From positions 1-64,000 of the forward strand of contig JAAVIC010000033.1 in NCBI GenBank assembly GCA_014799385.1: a stretch of 64,000 nucleotides of DNA, in the 5' to 3' direction. This DNA is from Oscillospiraceae bacterium (GTDB lineage: Bacteria > Bacillota > Clostridia > Oscillospirales > Ruminococcaceae). Shown here piece after piece: positions 34,855 to 43,604 of this stretch (positions are counted from its first letter, which is position 1; each line of letters begins with the position of its first letter). The position numbers and the translations under genes were made by a program. The notes under the pieces were generated by a model, which saw only the letters and a program-made list of their open reading frames with translations, did not search any database and was not told where the DNA came from.

Positions 34855-35466
34855 ATGCGCAATGTTTTAGTACACGGTTTAGGACAGAACTCTTCAAGTT
34901 GGGATAAGGTTCGTGAATATCTTGGTTTCGACTGCTGCTGTCCGAATCTTTCGGAGCCGATAGCGGGCAAAACAGTGAACTATTCCAATCTGTATGAGGG
35001 ATTCGTAAAGTATTGCGGCGGTTTTCCCGAAAGGCTGAATATCTGCGGATTATCGTTGGGCGGGATTCTGGCTCTTAATTACGCGGTTGATTTTCCCGAT
35101 AGGGTAAGTTCGCTTGTTCTCGTCGGAACGCAGTATAGAATGCCAAAGGCTCTGTTGAAATTTCAAAATCTGATTTTTCGTTTTATGCCGAATTCCTCAT
35201 TTAAGGACATCGGGTTTGGGAAAACGGATTTTATCGGACTGTCAAAATCAATGATGGATTTGAATTTCAGCGAGGAGCTTGAAAAGATAACCTGTCCCAC
35301 GATGGTGATAGTTGGGGCAAAGGATAAACCCAATCGCAAAGCGGCTGTGGAAATGACAGATAAAATACGCGGCTGTGAATTAAAGGTGATAAATGGAGCG
35401 GGGCACGAGGTAAATGTTGATTCCCCGCAAGAATTGGCGGATTTGCTGAGCGGCTTTTGGGCATAA
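34855..35466 (+). CDS. Alpha/beta hydrolase
   Basis: A 203-residue hydrolase. The N-terminal VHGLGQNSSSW is the oxyanion-hole strand, GLSLGG carries the nucleophile Ser, the acid is in VGAKDKPN and the catalytic His is in GAGHEVN. Substrate unknown; the small cap resembles carboxylesterases. GGGGGACAT precedes the ATG. It ends 10 bases before truA. Confidence 0.85.
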   Translation: MRNVLVHGLGQNSSSWDKVREYLGFDCCCPNLSEPIAGKTVNYSNLYEGFVKYCGGFPERLNICGLSLGGILALNYAVDFPDRVSSLVLVGTQYRMPKALLKFQNLIFRFMPNSSFKDIGFGKTDFIGLSKSMMDLNFSEELEKITCPTMVIVGAKDKPNRKAAVEMTDKIRGCELKVINGAGHEVNVDSPQELADLLSGFWA

Positions 35467-35476
35467 CGGAGGAACA

Positions 35477-36472
35477 ATGCGCAACTTAAAGTTTTTTATC
35501 GCGTATAACGGCGCGGCATATCACGGATTCCAGCGACAAGGAAACGCTCTGTCGATTCAAGAGGTCGTGGAGAACACCATCGGCAAGCTGCTGAAAATTC
35601 CGCCGCCAGTAATATACGGCTGCTCACGCACCGATACGGGAGTCCACGCAAGGCGGTTCTGCTTTAATGTGCGTATTGACAGCACGATTCCGTGCGAGGG
35701 CTTCATCAAGGGAATGAACACGCTGTTGCCGAGTGACATTGTCGTGCTTTCCTGTGAGGACGCGCCCGAGGATTTTCACGCGCGTTACTGCACGAAATCC
35801 AAAGAATACGTGTATTTGATCAACATCAAGCCAACTCGCGATGTGTTTCTGCAAAATCTTGCGTTTCACTATCCGTATTCGCTGAACATTTCAAAGATGA
35901 ATGAGGCGGCAAAGCTGTTCATTGGTGAACACGATTTCGGCGGATTTTGCCGCGCAGTGGGGAAAACTACTGTAAAAACCACAGTGCGAACGATTTATGA
36001 GTTGAATGTTTCCCAAAATGACGGGATTTGTGAAATACGAATCCGCGGGAACGGTTTTCTGTACAATATGGTGCGTATTGTCGCGGGAACGCTGATTTAC
36101 ATCAGTGAGGGCAAACGAACGCTCGATGACGTGCGGCGCGCTCTGGAAACGGGCGAGAGGGAGTTTGCGGGCGCAACGCTCCCGCCGGAGGGCTTGTACC
36201 TGAACGAAGTGTTTTACGATGAACCGCAAGATAACACAAACGAGCTTCTTGGCAATCTGGATAAGCTCCACACCACTCAATTGGGTGAACAACGAATACG
36301 GAAAAATCTCGAACTTGATGTTGATGACGTTGTTGAGTGGGCAAGAGCGCAAATCGGTTTGCCGAGTGCGGTTATATCAAGAGTTGGAAAGAACTACCAA
36401 ATAACGGTTGGAGATATATCAATCACTGTCAACGCGGGCAGCTATACAATCATCACCGCGCATAAGAAATGA
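35477..36472 (+). CDS. truA: tRNA pseudouridine synthase TruA fused to DUF3781
   Basis: A 331-residue protein. Residues 1 to about 249 are TruA, which makes pseudouridine at positions 38-40 of tRNA anticodon stems; catalytic Asp is D53 in CSRTDTGVHAR, and GNGFLYNMVRIVAG is intact. Ordinary bacterial TruA ends here, at GLYLNEVFYDEP. About 80 more residues follow (254-330) and match the DUF3781 pattern: LLGNLDKLHTTQLG, DVDDVVEWAR, SITVNAGSYTIITAHK. No internal ribosome site separates the two parts, so one chain is made. In many Firmicutes truA follows ecfA1-ecfA2-ecfT; here three small genes lie between. Confidence 0.9.
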   Translation: MRNLKFFIAYNGAAYHGFQRQGNALSIQEVVENTIGKLLKIPPPVIYGCSRTDTGVHARRFCFNVRIDSTIPCEGFIKGMNTLLPSDIVVLSCEDAPEDFHARYCTKSKEYVYLINIKPTRDVFLQNLAFHYPYSLNISKMNEAAKLFIGEHDFGGFCRAVGKTTVKTTVRTIYELNVSQNDGICEIRIRGNGFLYNMVRIVAGTLIYISEGKRTLDDVRRALETGEREFAGATLPPEGLYLNEVFYDEPQDNTNELLGNLDKLHTTQLGEQRIRKNLELDVDDVVEWARAQIGLPSAVISRVGKNYQITVGDISITVNAGSYTIITAHKK

Positions 36473-36479
36473 GGTAAGT

Positions 36480-36971
36480 ATGACATTTGAAGAACTCGAT
36501 GAGATATTATCGGTTGCGCCGTATGCGCCGTTTATGCTGTCGCTTTCCGAGAGGAGGGACAACGAACTAACTGTAAATATTGCGCCGTCCCATGTGGGTG
36601 AGAGCCGAGATATTACCGAGGAGGAAGTGCCGAATCCTCAATTGCGCAATATTTTGAATGGTTCGCGTCCGATAGAGATTGATTCCGAACACGTTTATGA
36701 GATAACATTTGATAGATACATTATTTACCAAGTCGGAAATGAGAGCTTTTGTTCGGGAAATCCGAATGACGAATTTTCGGGAGGTTTTCTAAGGGTCTAC
36801 ACAAGGTCATTTCTGCTGGATAACCTGAGCCGAATGACCGATGCGCAGGAACTTGATGACGGTTCGTTTTATCCGGCAAAATGGACTCATTATCAAATAA
36901 TAACCTTGAATCACATTGTGGATATAATTTCACTTGGAGAGCCGAGTGTGAATTTTAGTATTCCCTCTTGA
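36480..36971 (+). CDS. Hypothetical protein
   Basis: A 163-residue acidic soluble protein, MTFEELDEILSVAPYAPFML onward, with strands around YEITFDRYIIYQVGNESF and a C-terminal YQIITLNHIVDIISL. GAGGTAAGT precedes ATG 36480, 7 bases after truA. I recognise no family. Confidence 0.65.
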   Translation: MTFEELDEILSVAPYAPFMLSLSERRDNELTVNIAPSHVGESRDITEEEVPNPQLRNILNGSRPIEIDSEHVYEITFDRYIIYQVGNESFCSGNPNDEFSGGFLRVYTRSFLLDNLSRMTDAQELDDGSFYPAKWTHYQIITLNHIVDIISLGEPSVNFSIPS

Positions 36972-36997
36972 CGAACGGGGTATAGATGTGGTATAAT
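36968..36997 (+). promoter_or_regulatory. Promoter of the DUF5711-CvpA-Clp unit
   Basis: TTGACG (36968-36973), 18 bases, TGG-TATAAT with the -10 at 36992-36997. The -35 overlaps the preceding stop codon. Confidence 0.75.
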
Positions 36998-37032
36998 AGA
37001 AAGATAAGATACAGATATGGGGGAAGGCTTAA

Positions 37033-38187
37033 TTGGCGCAAAAAGTTGAAAAAAGAGATGAACGCAATGACATAAACAAATACCGTGAAAAGAAAAAGCG
37101 CAATAAAGCGAAAACCCGCGGTCTTATATTCTTGTTGATTGCTGTTGTGGCTGTGTTGGTTATGGTGAATTGGAAAACGATTATCTCTCCATTCAAGGAT
37201 ATTGGGTTGAACCTCGGCGAGGGTGGTTTTCCCGTAAGTCTGCCCGGAAGTACACGGTATGTTCTTGGCGAAATGGGCGAGAACTTCTACTTGCTGACCG
37301 ATACATATTTATATACATATAACAACGAGGGCGCACAAATCGCGGAGATTCAGCATGGATTTCAAAGTCCGGCAAGTTCCTCCGGAGGTAAGCGAATGTT
37401 GGTATATGATAAGAATGGCAATGTTTTCAAGATGTACTCCCGCTCGCAGGAGATTTTCACCGGCAATGTTGATGACAGTATTGTGTTCGGCAAAATGGGA
37501 GAAGATGAACGCTGTGCGGTGGTGACTACCTCCACAAGGTATTCAAACTATTTGTATGTATTTAACGGCGAGGGAACGCAGATTTTCCGTTGGGCGTCAC
37601 CCGAGGACAAGATAATGTGCATCTGCTTCGGTGACGGGGATAGAAGCATTTATGCTTCGGTTGTCAGTGAGCATGGCGGCGAGCTTACAAGTTCGATTAT
37701 CCGATTTGATATCAGTAATTCGGAAAGCGAGGTTTGGCGAACTTCCATAGGGAATAGAATCACATATTCATTAGAGTACTGTGATGACGGAATATACGCC
37801 GTAACCGCCGATGGCGCGTTTCTTCTGGACGAAAAAACGGGCGAGATAAATGCGAGAAACACCTTTACCCGTGAGATTTTCGGAATACCCGAAACCGACA
37901 GAATCCGCGCGGTGATTTTTCGCGACCCTGCGTCCAACGGTGAAACCGCCGTTGTTTACAACGGCAAGTTTGAACCGACAGCATCGGCTTCAATAAACAA
38001 TGTTACAGCGTTTGATGTCAGCGGCAGAATGCTGTATGTGCTTGATGGAAACAAACTGCGCTCGTACAATTCCGCGTTGGAGGGAATCAGCGTGTATGAA
38101 CTTGACGATGAGTATTCCGATTTTAAGATTATAGGCAATTATGCGTATTTATTGGGATATAATACGGTGTGTCGTGTGGAGCTTTAA
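37033..38187 (+). CDS. DUF5711-family membrane-anchored beta-propeller protein
   Basis: A 384-residue protein with a short very basic cytoplasmic tail (residues 1-29), one membrane helix (about 30-45) and an extracellular repeat region of six or seven beta blades (YLLTDTYLYTYNNEGAQIAE; MLYVLDGNKLRSYNSALEG). It looks like the DUF5711 family of Clostridia. The start is TTG 37033 behind GGGGGAAGG. It is co-transcribed with the CvpA-like gene and the Clp ATPase. Confidence 0.75.
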   Translation: MAQKVEKRDERNDINKYREKKKRNKAKTRGLIFLLIAVVAVLVMVNWKTIISPFKDIGLNLGEGGFPVSLPGSTRYVLGEMGENFYLLTDTYLYTYNNEGAQIAEIQHGFQSPASSSGGKRMLVYDKNGNVFKMYSRSQEIFTGNVDDSIVFGKMGEDERCAVVTTSTRYSNYLYVFNGEGTQIFRWASPEDKIMCICFGDGDRSIYASVVSEHGGELTSSIIRFDISNSESEVWRTSIGNRITYSLEYCDDGIYAVTADGAFLLDEKTGEINARNTFTREIFGIPETDRIRAVIFRDPASNGETAVVYNGKFEPTASASINNVTAFDVSGRMLYVLDGNKLRSYNSALEGISVYELDDEYSDFKIIGNYAYLLGYNTVCRVEL

Positions 38188-38205
38188 TCCGGAGGGGAGT
38201 TATAA

Positions 38206-39249
38206 ATGGGTTCGGAATTTAGTATAGTGTATGATATCATTATAGTCGCGGTTATCGGTGGTATGGCGTTTGCGGGTTGGAAAAAAGGATTCGCAAACGT
38301 AATCATCAATCTCGCGGCAACGGTAGCGGCGTTTGCACTCGGAATGGGACTATCCGCGCCGATTGCCGACTCCATATATAAAAATCTCATCGAAAAGTCG
38401 CTTGAGGAGCAAATCTCTGCGGTAATAGACAGTCAGATTGATTCCGCAGGCTTAAAAGCGTTTCGATTAGATGGATTGGGTAATGTTGATACCGATAAGA
38501 TTACAATCTCGGGAACACCGATAACAGAGTATCAAGTGGATTATAAGGGTGGAACAGTGGCTGTGCTGGACTTGTCCAAGCTGGATTTATCACAAATCGG
38601 CATTTCTCCCGAAGATTTGGAGAAACTCGGGCTTGAGCCGAATGAGGATTTAACCGAATTTAACGCCAAAACCGCAGAGTTTTCCAAATCGGACATTGAA
38701 AAGTATGGACTTGGAAAGTTAGTGATGGCGCAGTTTGCGGCGGTAAATCTCTCCCAGACAGAGCTGTTTAAGAATTTCAACAGTATCGCCGAAATTGTGT
38801 CGAAATTTGCTCCTTCGTTCTCAACAAAAGGAAGCACTGAAAACGTTACAATTTCGGGACTTCGTACAGCGGCGCTCCTGATGATGAACACCGGAAAGAC
38901 CGTCACCGATACGATTATGGACGATGTTGTAGCCCCTAATTGCACGGTGTTTATCCGCACGATTTTGTTCGTTTTGATTTTCGTATTGGTTCAGGTGGTT
39001 CTGGGAATCGTTGCGAACGCCACAAAGCTGATCAACAAGATCCCCATAATAGGTAAGGCAAATTCCTCATTGGGATTGATTGCCGGATTGTGCGAGGGTG
39101 CCGTTGTGGTGCTTATCATCTGTATGGTTACTAAATTTTTTGTGGTGATAAGCAGCGATAGCGCGATAATGCTTAACAGCTCCGCAATAGATAAGACATT
39201 CCTGTTTAAGCATATATATGAAACGAATTTCATCAACTTCTATACATAA
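38206..39249 (+). CDS. CvpA-family membrane protein
   Basis: A 347-residue membrane protein. The start (VYDIIIVAVIGGMAFAGWKK, GFANVIINLAATVAAFALG) and the late helices (TILFVLIFVLVQVVLGIVAN; GLIAGLCEGAVVVLIICMV) match CvpA/colicin V production proteins. A long non-membrane insert of about 170 residues lies between the first and last helix pairs, giving twice the usual length. The role is unclear; relatives affect envelope stress tolerance. Confidence 0.8.
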   Translation: MGSEFSIVYDIIIVAVIGGMAFAGWKKGFANVIINLAATVAAFALGMGLSAPIADSIYKNLIEKSLEEQISAVIDSQIDSAGLKAFRLDGLGNVDTDKITISGTPITEYQVDYKGGTVAVLDLSKLDLSQIGISPEDLEKLGLEPNEDLTEFNAKTAEFSKSDIEKYGLGKLVMAQFAAVNLSQTELFKNFNSIAEIVSKFAPSFSTKGSTENVTISGLRTAALLMMNTGKTVTDTIMDDVVAPNCTVFIRTILFVLIFVLVQVVLGIVANATKLINKIPIIGKANSSLGLIAGLCEGAVVVLIICMVTKFFVVISSDSAIMLNSSAIDKTFLFKHIYETNFINFYT

Positions 39250-39268
39250 GAAAGGGTAGGTGGATATT

Positions 39269-41602
39269 ATGATGATGTGTACAAGATGCAAAACGCGTCC
39301 CGCGGTGATATTTGTATCGACAATGACAGGTTCCGACAAAAAAAGCGAGGGACTGTGCCTTAATTGCGCGAAGGAGCTTGGTTTGCCTCAAATCAGCGAG
39401 TATCTTCAGCAGATGGGCATTTCCGAGGAGGATTTCGACAACGTGTATGATTCGTTGTTCGGTGAGGGTGATATCGAAGATATTGGAAAGCTCGAAAATC
39501 CTCTCAACGATGAAGATTTGACAGACGAGGATTCCGATAAAGAGGAGGATAACCTCTTTGAACGCGGCGGAGCGGGAACAATGCCGAATTTTCTGAAAAA
39601 CCTGTTTGGCGGCTCGTCCGACAGCGGCAAAAGAGATGATGAGCCTACCGAGAAGAAGTCCAAAAAGAAATCAGAGAAAACCGATAAAAAGCGTAAGTGC
39701 CTTGAAACCTATTGCACCAATCTGACGCGCAAAGCCAAAGAGGGAAAGATTGATACGATTGTCGGTCGTGATAAGGAAATTTACAGGGTTTTGCAGATTC
39801 TCTCCCGCCGCACCAAGAACAATCCATGTCTTATCGGTGAACCCGGTGTCGGTAAAACCGCCATCGCCGAGGGAATCGCGCTGAAGCTCGCAAACGGAGA
39901 TGTTCCGTTCAGACTTCAGGGCAAGGAGCTGTATCTGCTGGATTTAACTGCTCTTGTTGCGGGAACACAGTTCCGCGGACAGTTTGAAAGCCGCGTAAAA
40001 TCGCTGATTGACGAGGTTAAAGGCGCGGGAAACGTAATGCTTTTCGTGGACGAGGTGCACAATCTCGTTGGTACGGGCGGTGATTCAGATGGCTCGATGA
40101 ATGCCGCGAATATCTTCAAGCCCGCGCTCTCCCGCGGGGAATTACAGGTAATCGGTGCGACAACGTTCTCCGAGTACCGTAAGCACATCGAAAAGGACAG
40201 CGCATTGGAGCGCCGTTTCCAGCCCGTAACCGTAAACGAGCCGACAATTGAGGAAACTATCACAGTTCTTGGCGGAATCAAAAAGTATTATGAGGAACAC
40301 CATAAAGTCCATGTTTCCGATGAAATTGTTAAGATGTGCGCGGTGTTGTCCGAGCGTTATATTAACGACCGTTTTTTACCCGACAAGGCAATCGACTTGT
40401 TGGACGAGGCTTGTGCGTGCGCGTCGCTCGAAAACGCGTCAATCACCGAGTACGAGAAAATGAAAGCGGAAATTAAGCGCGAAAAGCAAGAGGAGAGTGA
40501 GCTTGCCGGGAATTCCAATATCGATTACGAACGTCTTGCCAAGCTCAAAACTACCATTGCTCAGAATGAAAAGAGCATTGTAGAGCTTAAGGAGAAGGCA
40601 GAAAGCGTATGTGTTTCGCTTGATGATTTGTCAAAGGTAATCGAGCTTTGGACGGGAATCCCCGCGAACAAGATACGCGAAACCGAGTTCAAGAGAATGT
40701 CCGAGTTGGAAAACCGTCTTAAAGCAAAGGTTATCGGTCAGAACGAGGCTTGCGAGTTGGTTGCAAAAGCAATCAAGCGCAGCCGCGTACAGCTTTCACA
40801 GAAGCGCCGTCCTGCGTCGTTCATTTTCGTAGGTCCGACGGGAGTAGGAAAGACCGAGCTTGTAAAGGTTCTTGCCGAGGAGATGTTCGATACCGTTGAC
40901 CCGTTGATTCGGCTCGATATGTCGGAATATATGGAGAAGCACAGCGTATCGAAAATTATCGGTTCGCCTCCAGGATATGTGGGCTATGATGAGGCAGGGC
41001 AGCTTACCGAGCGCATCCGCAGAAAGCCCTATTCGGTGATTCTGTTCGATGAGATCGAAAAGGCTCACCCAGATGTGATGAACATTTTGCTGCAAATCTT
41101 GGACGAGGGAAAAATCACAGATTCGCACGGAAGAAACGTCAGCTTCGAGAACACGATCATCGCGATGACTTCTAATGCCGGTTCTTCCGATGGAATGAAC
41201 GGAATCGGCTTTGCCAAGACCAGCGGCGACATCAGCAAAGAACGCGCTATGAAAGGCTTGCGTGACTTTTTGCGCCCGGAGTTCCTTGCGCGTGTGGACG
41301 AGGTCGTTACCTTTGCGCCGCTTACCGAGGACTCCTACGCGAAAATCGCCAAGCTCAATCTTGAGGAATTGCGCGCGCCGCTCTCCGAGAAGGATCTGGA
41401 GCTTACTATTGCCGATGACGCTTATGCCGCAATCGCCAAGAAAGCGTTCGGCGGCAAGTTCGGCGGACGCGATATCCGCCGCGTAATCCGTTCGGATATT
41501 GAGGACAAGATCGCCGAGCTGCTGATTGAAAACAGCGAGGAAACACTCTCCGCAGTAGAAATTTCCGCTGAAAACAGCGAAATCAAGGTTGCCGTGAAAT
41601 GA
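39269..41602 (+). CDS. Clp ATPase with McsA-like N-terminal zinc finger
   Basis: A 777-residue Hsp100 unfoldase. In place of the Clp N-domain repeats it starts with a treble-clef type zinc finger (C4, C7, C30, C33; [15 protein letters not shown]) like that of McsA, then an acidic and a Lys-rich linker (about 65-145). Two AAA+ modules follow: Walker A GEPGVGKT (190-197) and GPTGVGKT (522-529), with VDEVHN and FDEIEK as Walker B. A middle coiled insert lies near 395-450. The tripeptide IGF (646-648, GMNGIGFAK) is the ClpP-docking loop, so it should feed ClpP. It overlaps the SDR gene by 4 bases. Confidence 0.9.
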   Translation: MMMCTRCKTRPAVIFVSTMTGSDKKSEGLCLNCAKELGLPQISEYLQQMGISEEDFDNVYDSLFGEGDIEDIGKLENPLNDEDLTDEDSDKEEDNLFERGGAGTMPNFLKNLFGGSSDSGKRDDEPTEKKSKKKSEKTDKKRKCLETYCTNLTRKAKEGKIDTIVGRDKEIYRVLQILSRRTKNNPCLIGEPGVGKTAIAEGIALKLANGDVPFRLQGKELYLLDLTALVAGTQFRGQFESRVKSLIDEVKGAGNVMLFVDEVHNLVGTGGDSDGSMNAANIFKPALSRGELQVIGATTFSEYRKHIEKDSALERRFQPVTVNEPTIEETITVLGGIKKYYEEHHKVHVSDEIVKMCAVLSERYINDRFLPDKAIDLLDEACACASLENASITEYEKMKAEIKREKQEESELAGNSNIDYERLAKLKTTIAQNEKSIVELKEKAESVCVSLDDLSKVIELWTGIPANKIRETEFKRMSELENRLKAKVIGQNEACELVAKAIKRSRVQLSQKRRPASFIFVGPTGVGKTELVKVLAEEMFDTVDPLIRLDMSEYMEKHSVSKIIGSPPGYVGYDEAGQLTERIRRKPYSVILFDEIEKAHPDVMNILLQILDEGKITDSHGRNVSFENTIIAMTSNAGSSDGMNGIGFAKTSGDISKERAMKGLRDFLRPEFLARVDEVVTFAPLTEDSYAKIAKLNLEELRAPLSEKDLELTIADDAYAAIAKKAFGGKFGGRDIRRVIRSDIEDKIAELLIENSEETLSAVEISAENSEIKVAVK

Positions 41603-42306
41603 GTACGGTGCTGATTACGGGCGGCAGCGGCGCAATCGGAGCTGCAATCGCCACCGAGTTTGCAAAGACGGACGATGTTATATTCACCTACAACAATAAT
41701 AAGGAATCTGCGCGTTTGTTGGCGGAGAATCTGCGCTGCGCCTGTTATCAAACAGACGTCAGCAATATGGATTCGGTTGAAGAAACGGTGCAAAGCGTTC
41801 TGCGTGAATTTCCGCGTATTGATGTTCTTGTGAACAATGCTGGAATCTCACTGATTAAGCCGTTTTTGGACACAACCTGTGAAGAATGGCAGCGTATGAT
41901 AAATGTGAATCTTACGGGCGTTTTTAATGTCACAAGGGCTGTTGTTCCGCATATGGTGAGCCGAAAAAGCGGCGCGATTGTGAACATCTCCTCGGTATGG
42001 GGAGTACATGGAGCGTCCTGCGAGGCAGCTTATTCCGCTGCAAAGGCGGGGGTTATCGGTTTAACCAAGGCACTGGCAAAGGAGCTTGGCTTGTCGGGAA
42101 TCACCGTGAACGCGATCGCTCCCGGTGTAATCGACAGTCCGATGAACAACTCGCACCTCACTGCAGAGGAACTGGACGAACTTGCGGAGCAAACTCCGCT
42201 GAATCGTCTGGGGCAGCCCTCCGAAGTCGCAAAGGCAGTGAGAGCGATTGCCGAGAATAGGTTCATAACGGGGCAGATTTTGGGTGTGGACGGGGGTTTT
42301 TACTGA
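41599..42306 (+). CDS. SDR-family oxidoreductase (FabG-like)
   Basis: A 235-residue NAD(P)-dependent reductase. TGGSGAIGAAIA (7-18) binds the cofactor, NNAG follows, and the catalytic Ser-Tyr-Lys is S132 region, Y145 and K149 (YSAAKAG). C-terminal GQILGVDGGFY is typical of 3-oxoacyl-ACP reductases, but no fatty acid genes are near, so the substrate is open. Overlaps with both neighbours (4 bases and 1 base) mark an operon. Confidence 0.88.
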   Translation: MSTVLITGGSGAIGAAIATEFAKTDDVIFTYNNNKESARLLAENLRCACYQTDVSNMDSVEETVQSVLREFPRIDVLVNNAGISLIKPFLDTTCEEWQRMINVNLTGVFNVTRAVVPHMVSRKSGAIVNISSVWGVHGASCEAAYSAAKAGVIGLTKALAKELGLSGITVNAIAPGVIDSPMNNSHLTAEELDELAEQTPLNRLGQPSEVAKAVRAIAENRFITGQILGVDGGFY

Positions 42307-42947
42307 TGTATAATGCGGTGATATTTGATTTTGATTATACGTTGGGCGATACCACAGACGGGATAGTTAAGAGCGTTGATTATGCGCTGGAATATCTTGG
42401 ATATGCGGCAAAAAGCGTTTCGGAAATTAAAGAAACTATTGGGCTGTCGCTCAAAGAAACGTTTTCCGCGCTGACCGACTGCCGAGATAATGAACAATCG
42501 GAGCGTTTTGTAAAGCTGTTCCGCGAAAAAGCAGACGAGGTTATGACGGAGAGCGCGGTTCTTTATGATCGTGTTCCCGAAATTCTGCGCGAACTGCACA
42601 AAACACTAAAGATCGGTATCGTCACCACAAAGTTTCATTACCGTATTGAAGCGATTTTGCGGAAGTTCTCCATAGAGGAGTTCGTTGATGTGATAATCGG
42701 CGGCGAGGACGTCAAGGCGGAAAAGCCATCGCCCGAGGGCTTGCTGAAAGCGGTTGATATGCTGGGAGCAGATAAAAGTAGGGTGCTGTATGTTGGCGAC
42801 AGTTGTGTTGACGCAGCCGCGGCACAGTCGGCAGGAATAGATTTCGCCGCCGTTCTTACGGGTACAACAACGGATTTTTCCGGCTATAAAAGTATTTTGG
42901 TTGCCGATAATTTGCGCAGAATATTTGATTTTGTGACAAAAAAATAA
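42306..42947 (+). CDS. HAD-superfamily phosphatase (phosphoglycolate phosphatase-like)
   Basis: A 213-residue HAD hydrolase: motif I FDFDYTLGDT with nucleophile Asp, motif II T in VTTKF, Lys in GEDVKAEKPSPEG, and motif IV YVGDSCVDAAAA. The alpha-helical cap is of C1 type as in Gph. It starts within the last base of the SDR stop. Confidence 0.88.
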   Translation: MYNAVIFDFDYTLGDTTDGIVKSVDYALEYLGYAAKSVSEIKETIGLSLKETFSALTDCRDNEQSERFVKLFREKADEVMTESAVLYDRVPEILRELHKTLKIGIVTTKFHYRIEAILRKFSIEEFVDVIIGGEDVKAEKPSPEGLLKAVDMLGADKSRVLYVGDSCVDAAAAQSAGIDFAAVLTGTTTDFSGYKSILVADNLRRIFDFVTKK

Positions 42948-43021
42948 ATCGGACACAGGGCTTTGTGCAAAATGCTGAAATTGTCAATTAAAATTTGTAA
43001 AAAAATACATTAAATAATCGG

Positions 43022-43050
43022 TTGAATTTTTTTGAAAAATATGGTATAAT
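43022..43050 (+). promoter_or_regulatory. Promoter of the sodium-pump decarboxylase subunits
   Basis: TTGAAT (43022-43027), 17 bases, TATAAT (43045-43050). It is almost identical, spacer included, to the minus-strand promoter at 15072-15100. Confidence 0.82.
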
Positions 43051-43105
43051 AACTTTGATTTTGGAAATAATTCTCGATTTTCGAGTAAAAAAGGAGATAG
43101 ATTTG

Positions 43106-43588
43106 ATGAACATCGCGTTTGGTCTTCTGTCGGAAAGCGGAAACGTAATCGACAGGCTGCAGGGGTACACCGATAACAGCTCGCAGACAATTGCGCAGCA
43201 GCAGGTCGCAGATCCCGATTATTGGAGTTCAGTAGGGATAATTTCGCTGACCGGTATTCTGGTGGTTTTCCTGATTCTGGCAATTCTGATTTTCTTTTTC
43301 TGGCTGATGGGAACAATTTTTAGGGCAGTCGACAAATCCAAAGCTGCAAAGATGGCTGCGGCGGAATCTGTTAAGGCAGCTCCCGCGCCTGTTGTTGAAA
43401 CTGTGGAGGAGATTTCCGAGGACAATGATGATGAGGAAGTCGTTGCGGTAATCAGCGCCGCTATCGCTGCTTATGCTGAGGCGGAGGGAACTTCTCTTAC
43501 GATCACAGGCATTAAGAAACGCCGCGAAACCCGCACACGCTCCGCGTGGAGTATGGCTGGAATAAACGATAACATCGGTCGGTTCTGA
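43106..43588 (+). CDS. OadG-family gamma subunit of sodium-pumping decarboxylase
   Basis: A 160-residue membrane protein. One strong helix (about 46-71, GILVVFLILAILIFFFWLMG) is followed by a cytoplasmic Ala/Glu-rich stretch and a C-terminal DDEEVVAVISAAIAAYAEAE plus R-rich tail (RSAWSMAGINDNIGRF), the pattern of OadG/MmdD-type subunits that hold the alpha and beta subunits together. AAGGAG precedes ATG 43106. The beta subunit follows after 16 bases. Confidence 0.85.
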   Translation: MNIAFGLLSESGNVIDRLQGYTDNSSQTIAQQQVADPDYWSSVGIISLTGILVVFLILAILIFFFWLMGTIFRAVDKSKAAKMAAAESVKAAPAPVVETVEEISEDNDDEEVVAVISAAIAAYAEAEGTSLTITGIKKRRETRTRSAWSMAGINDNIGRF

Positions 43589-43604
43589 GGAAGGAGTTCG
43601 GAAA

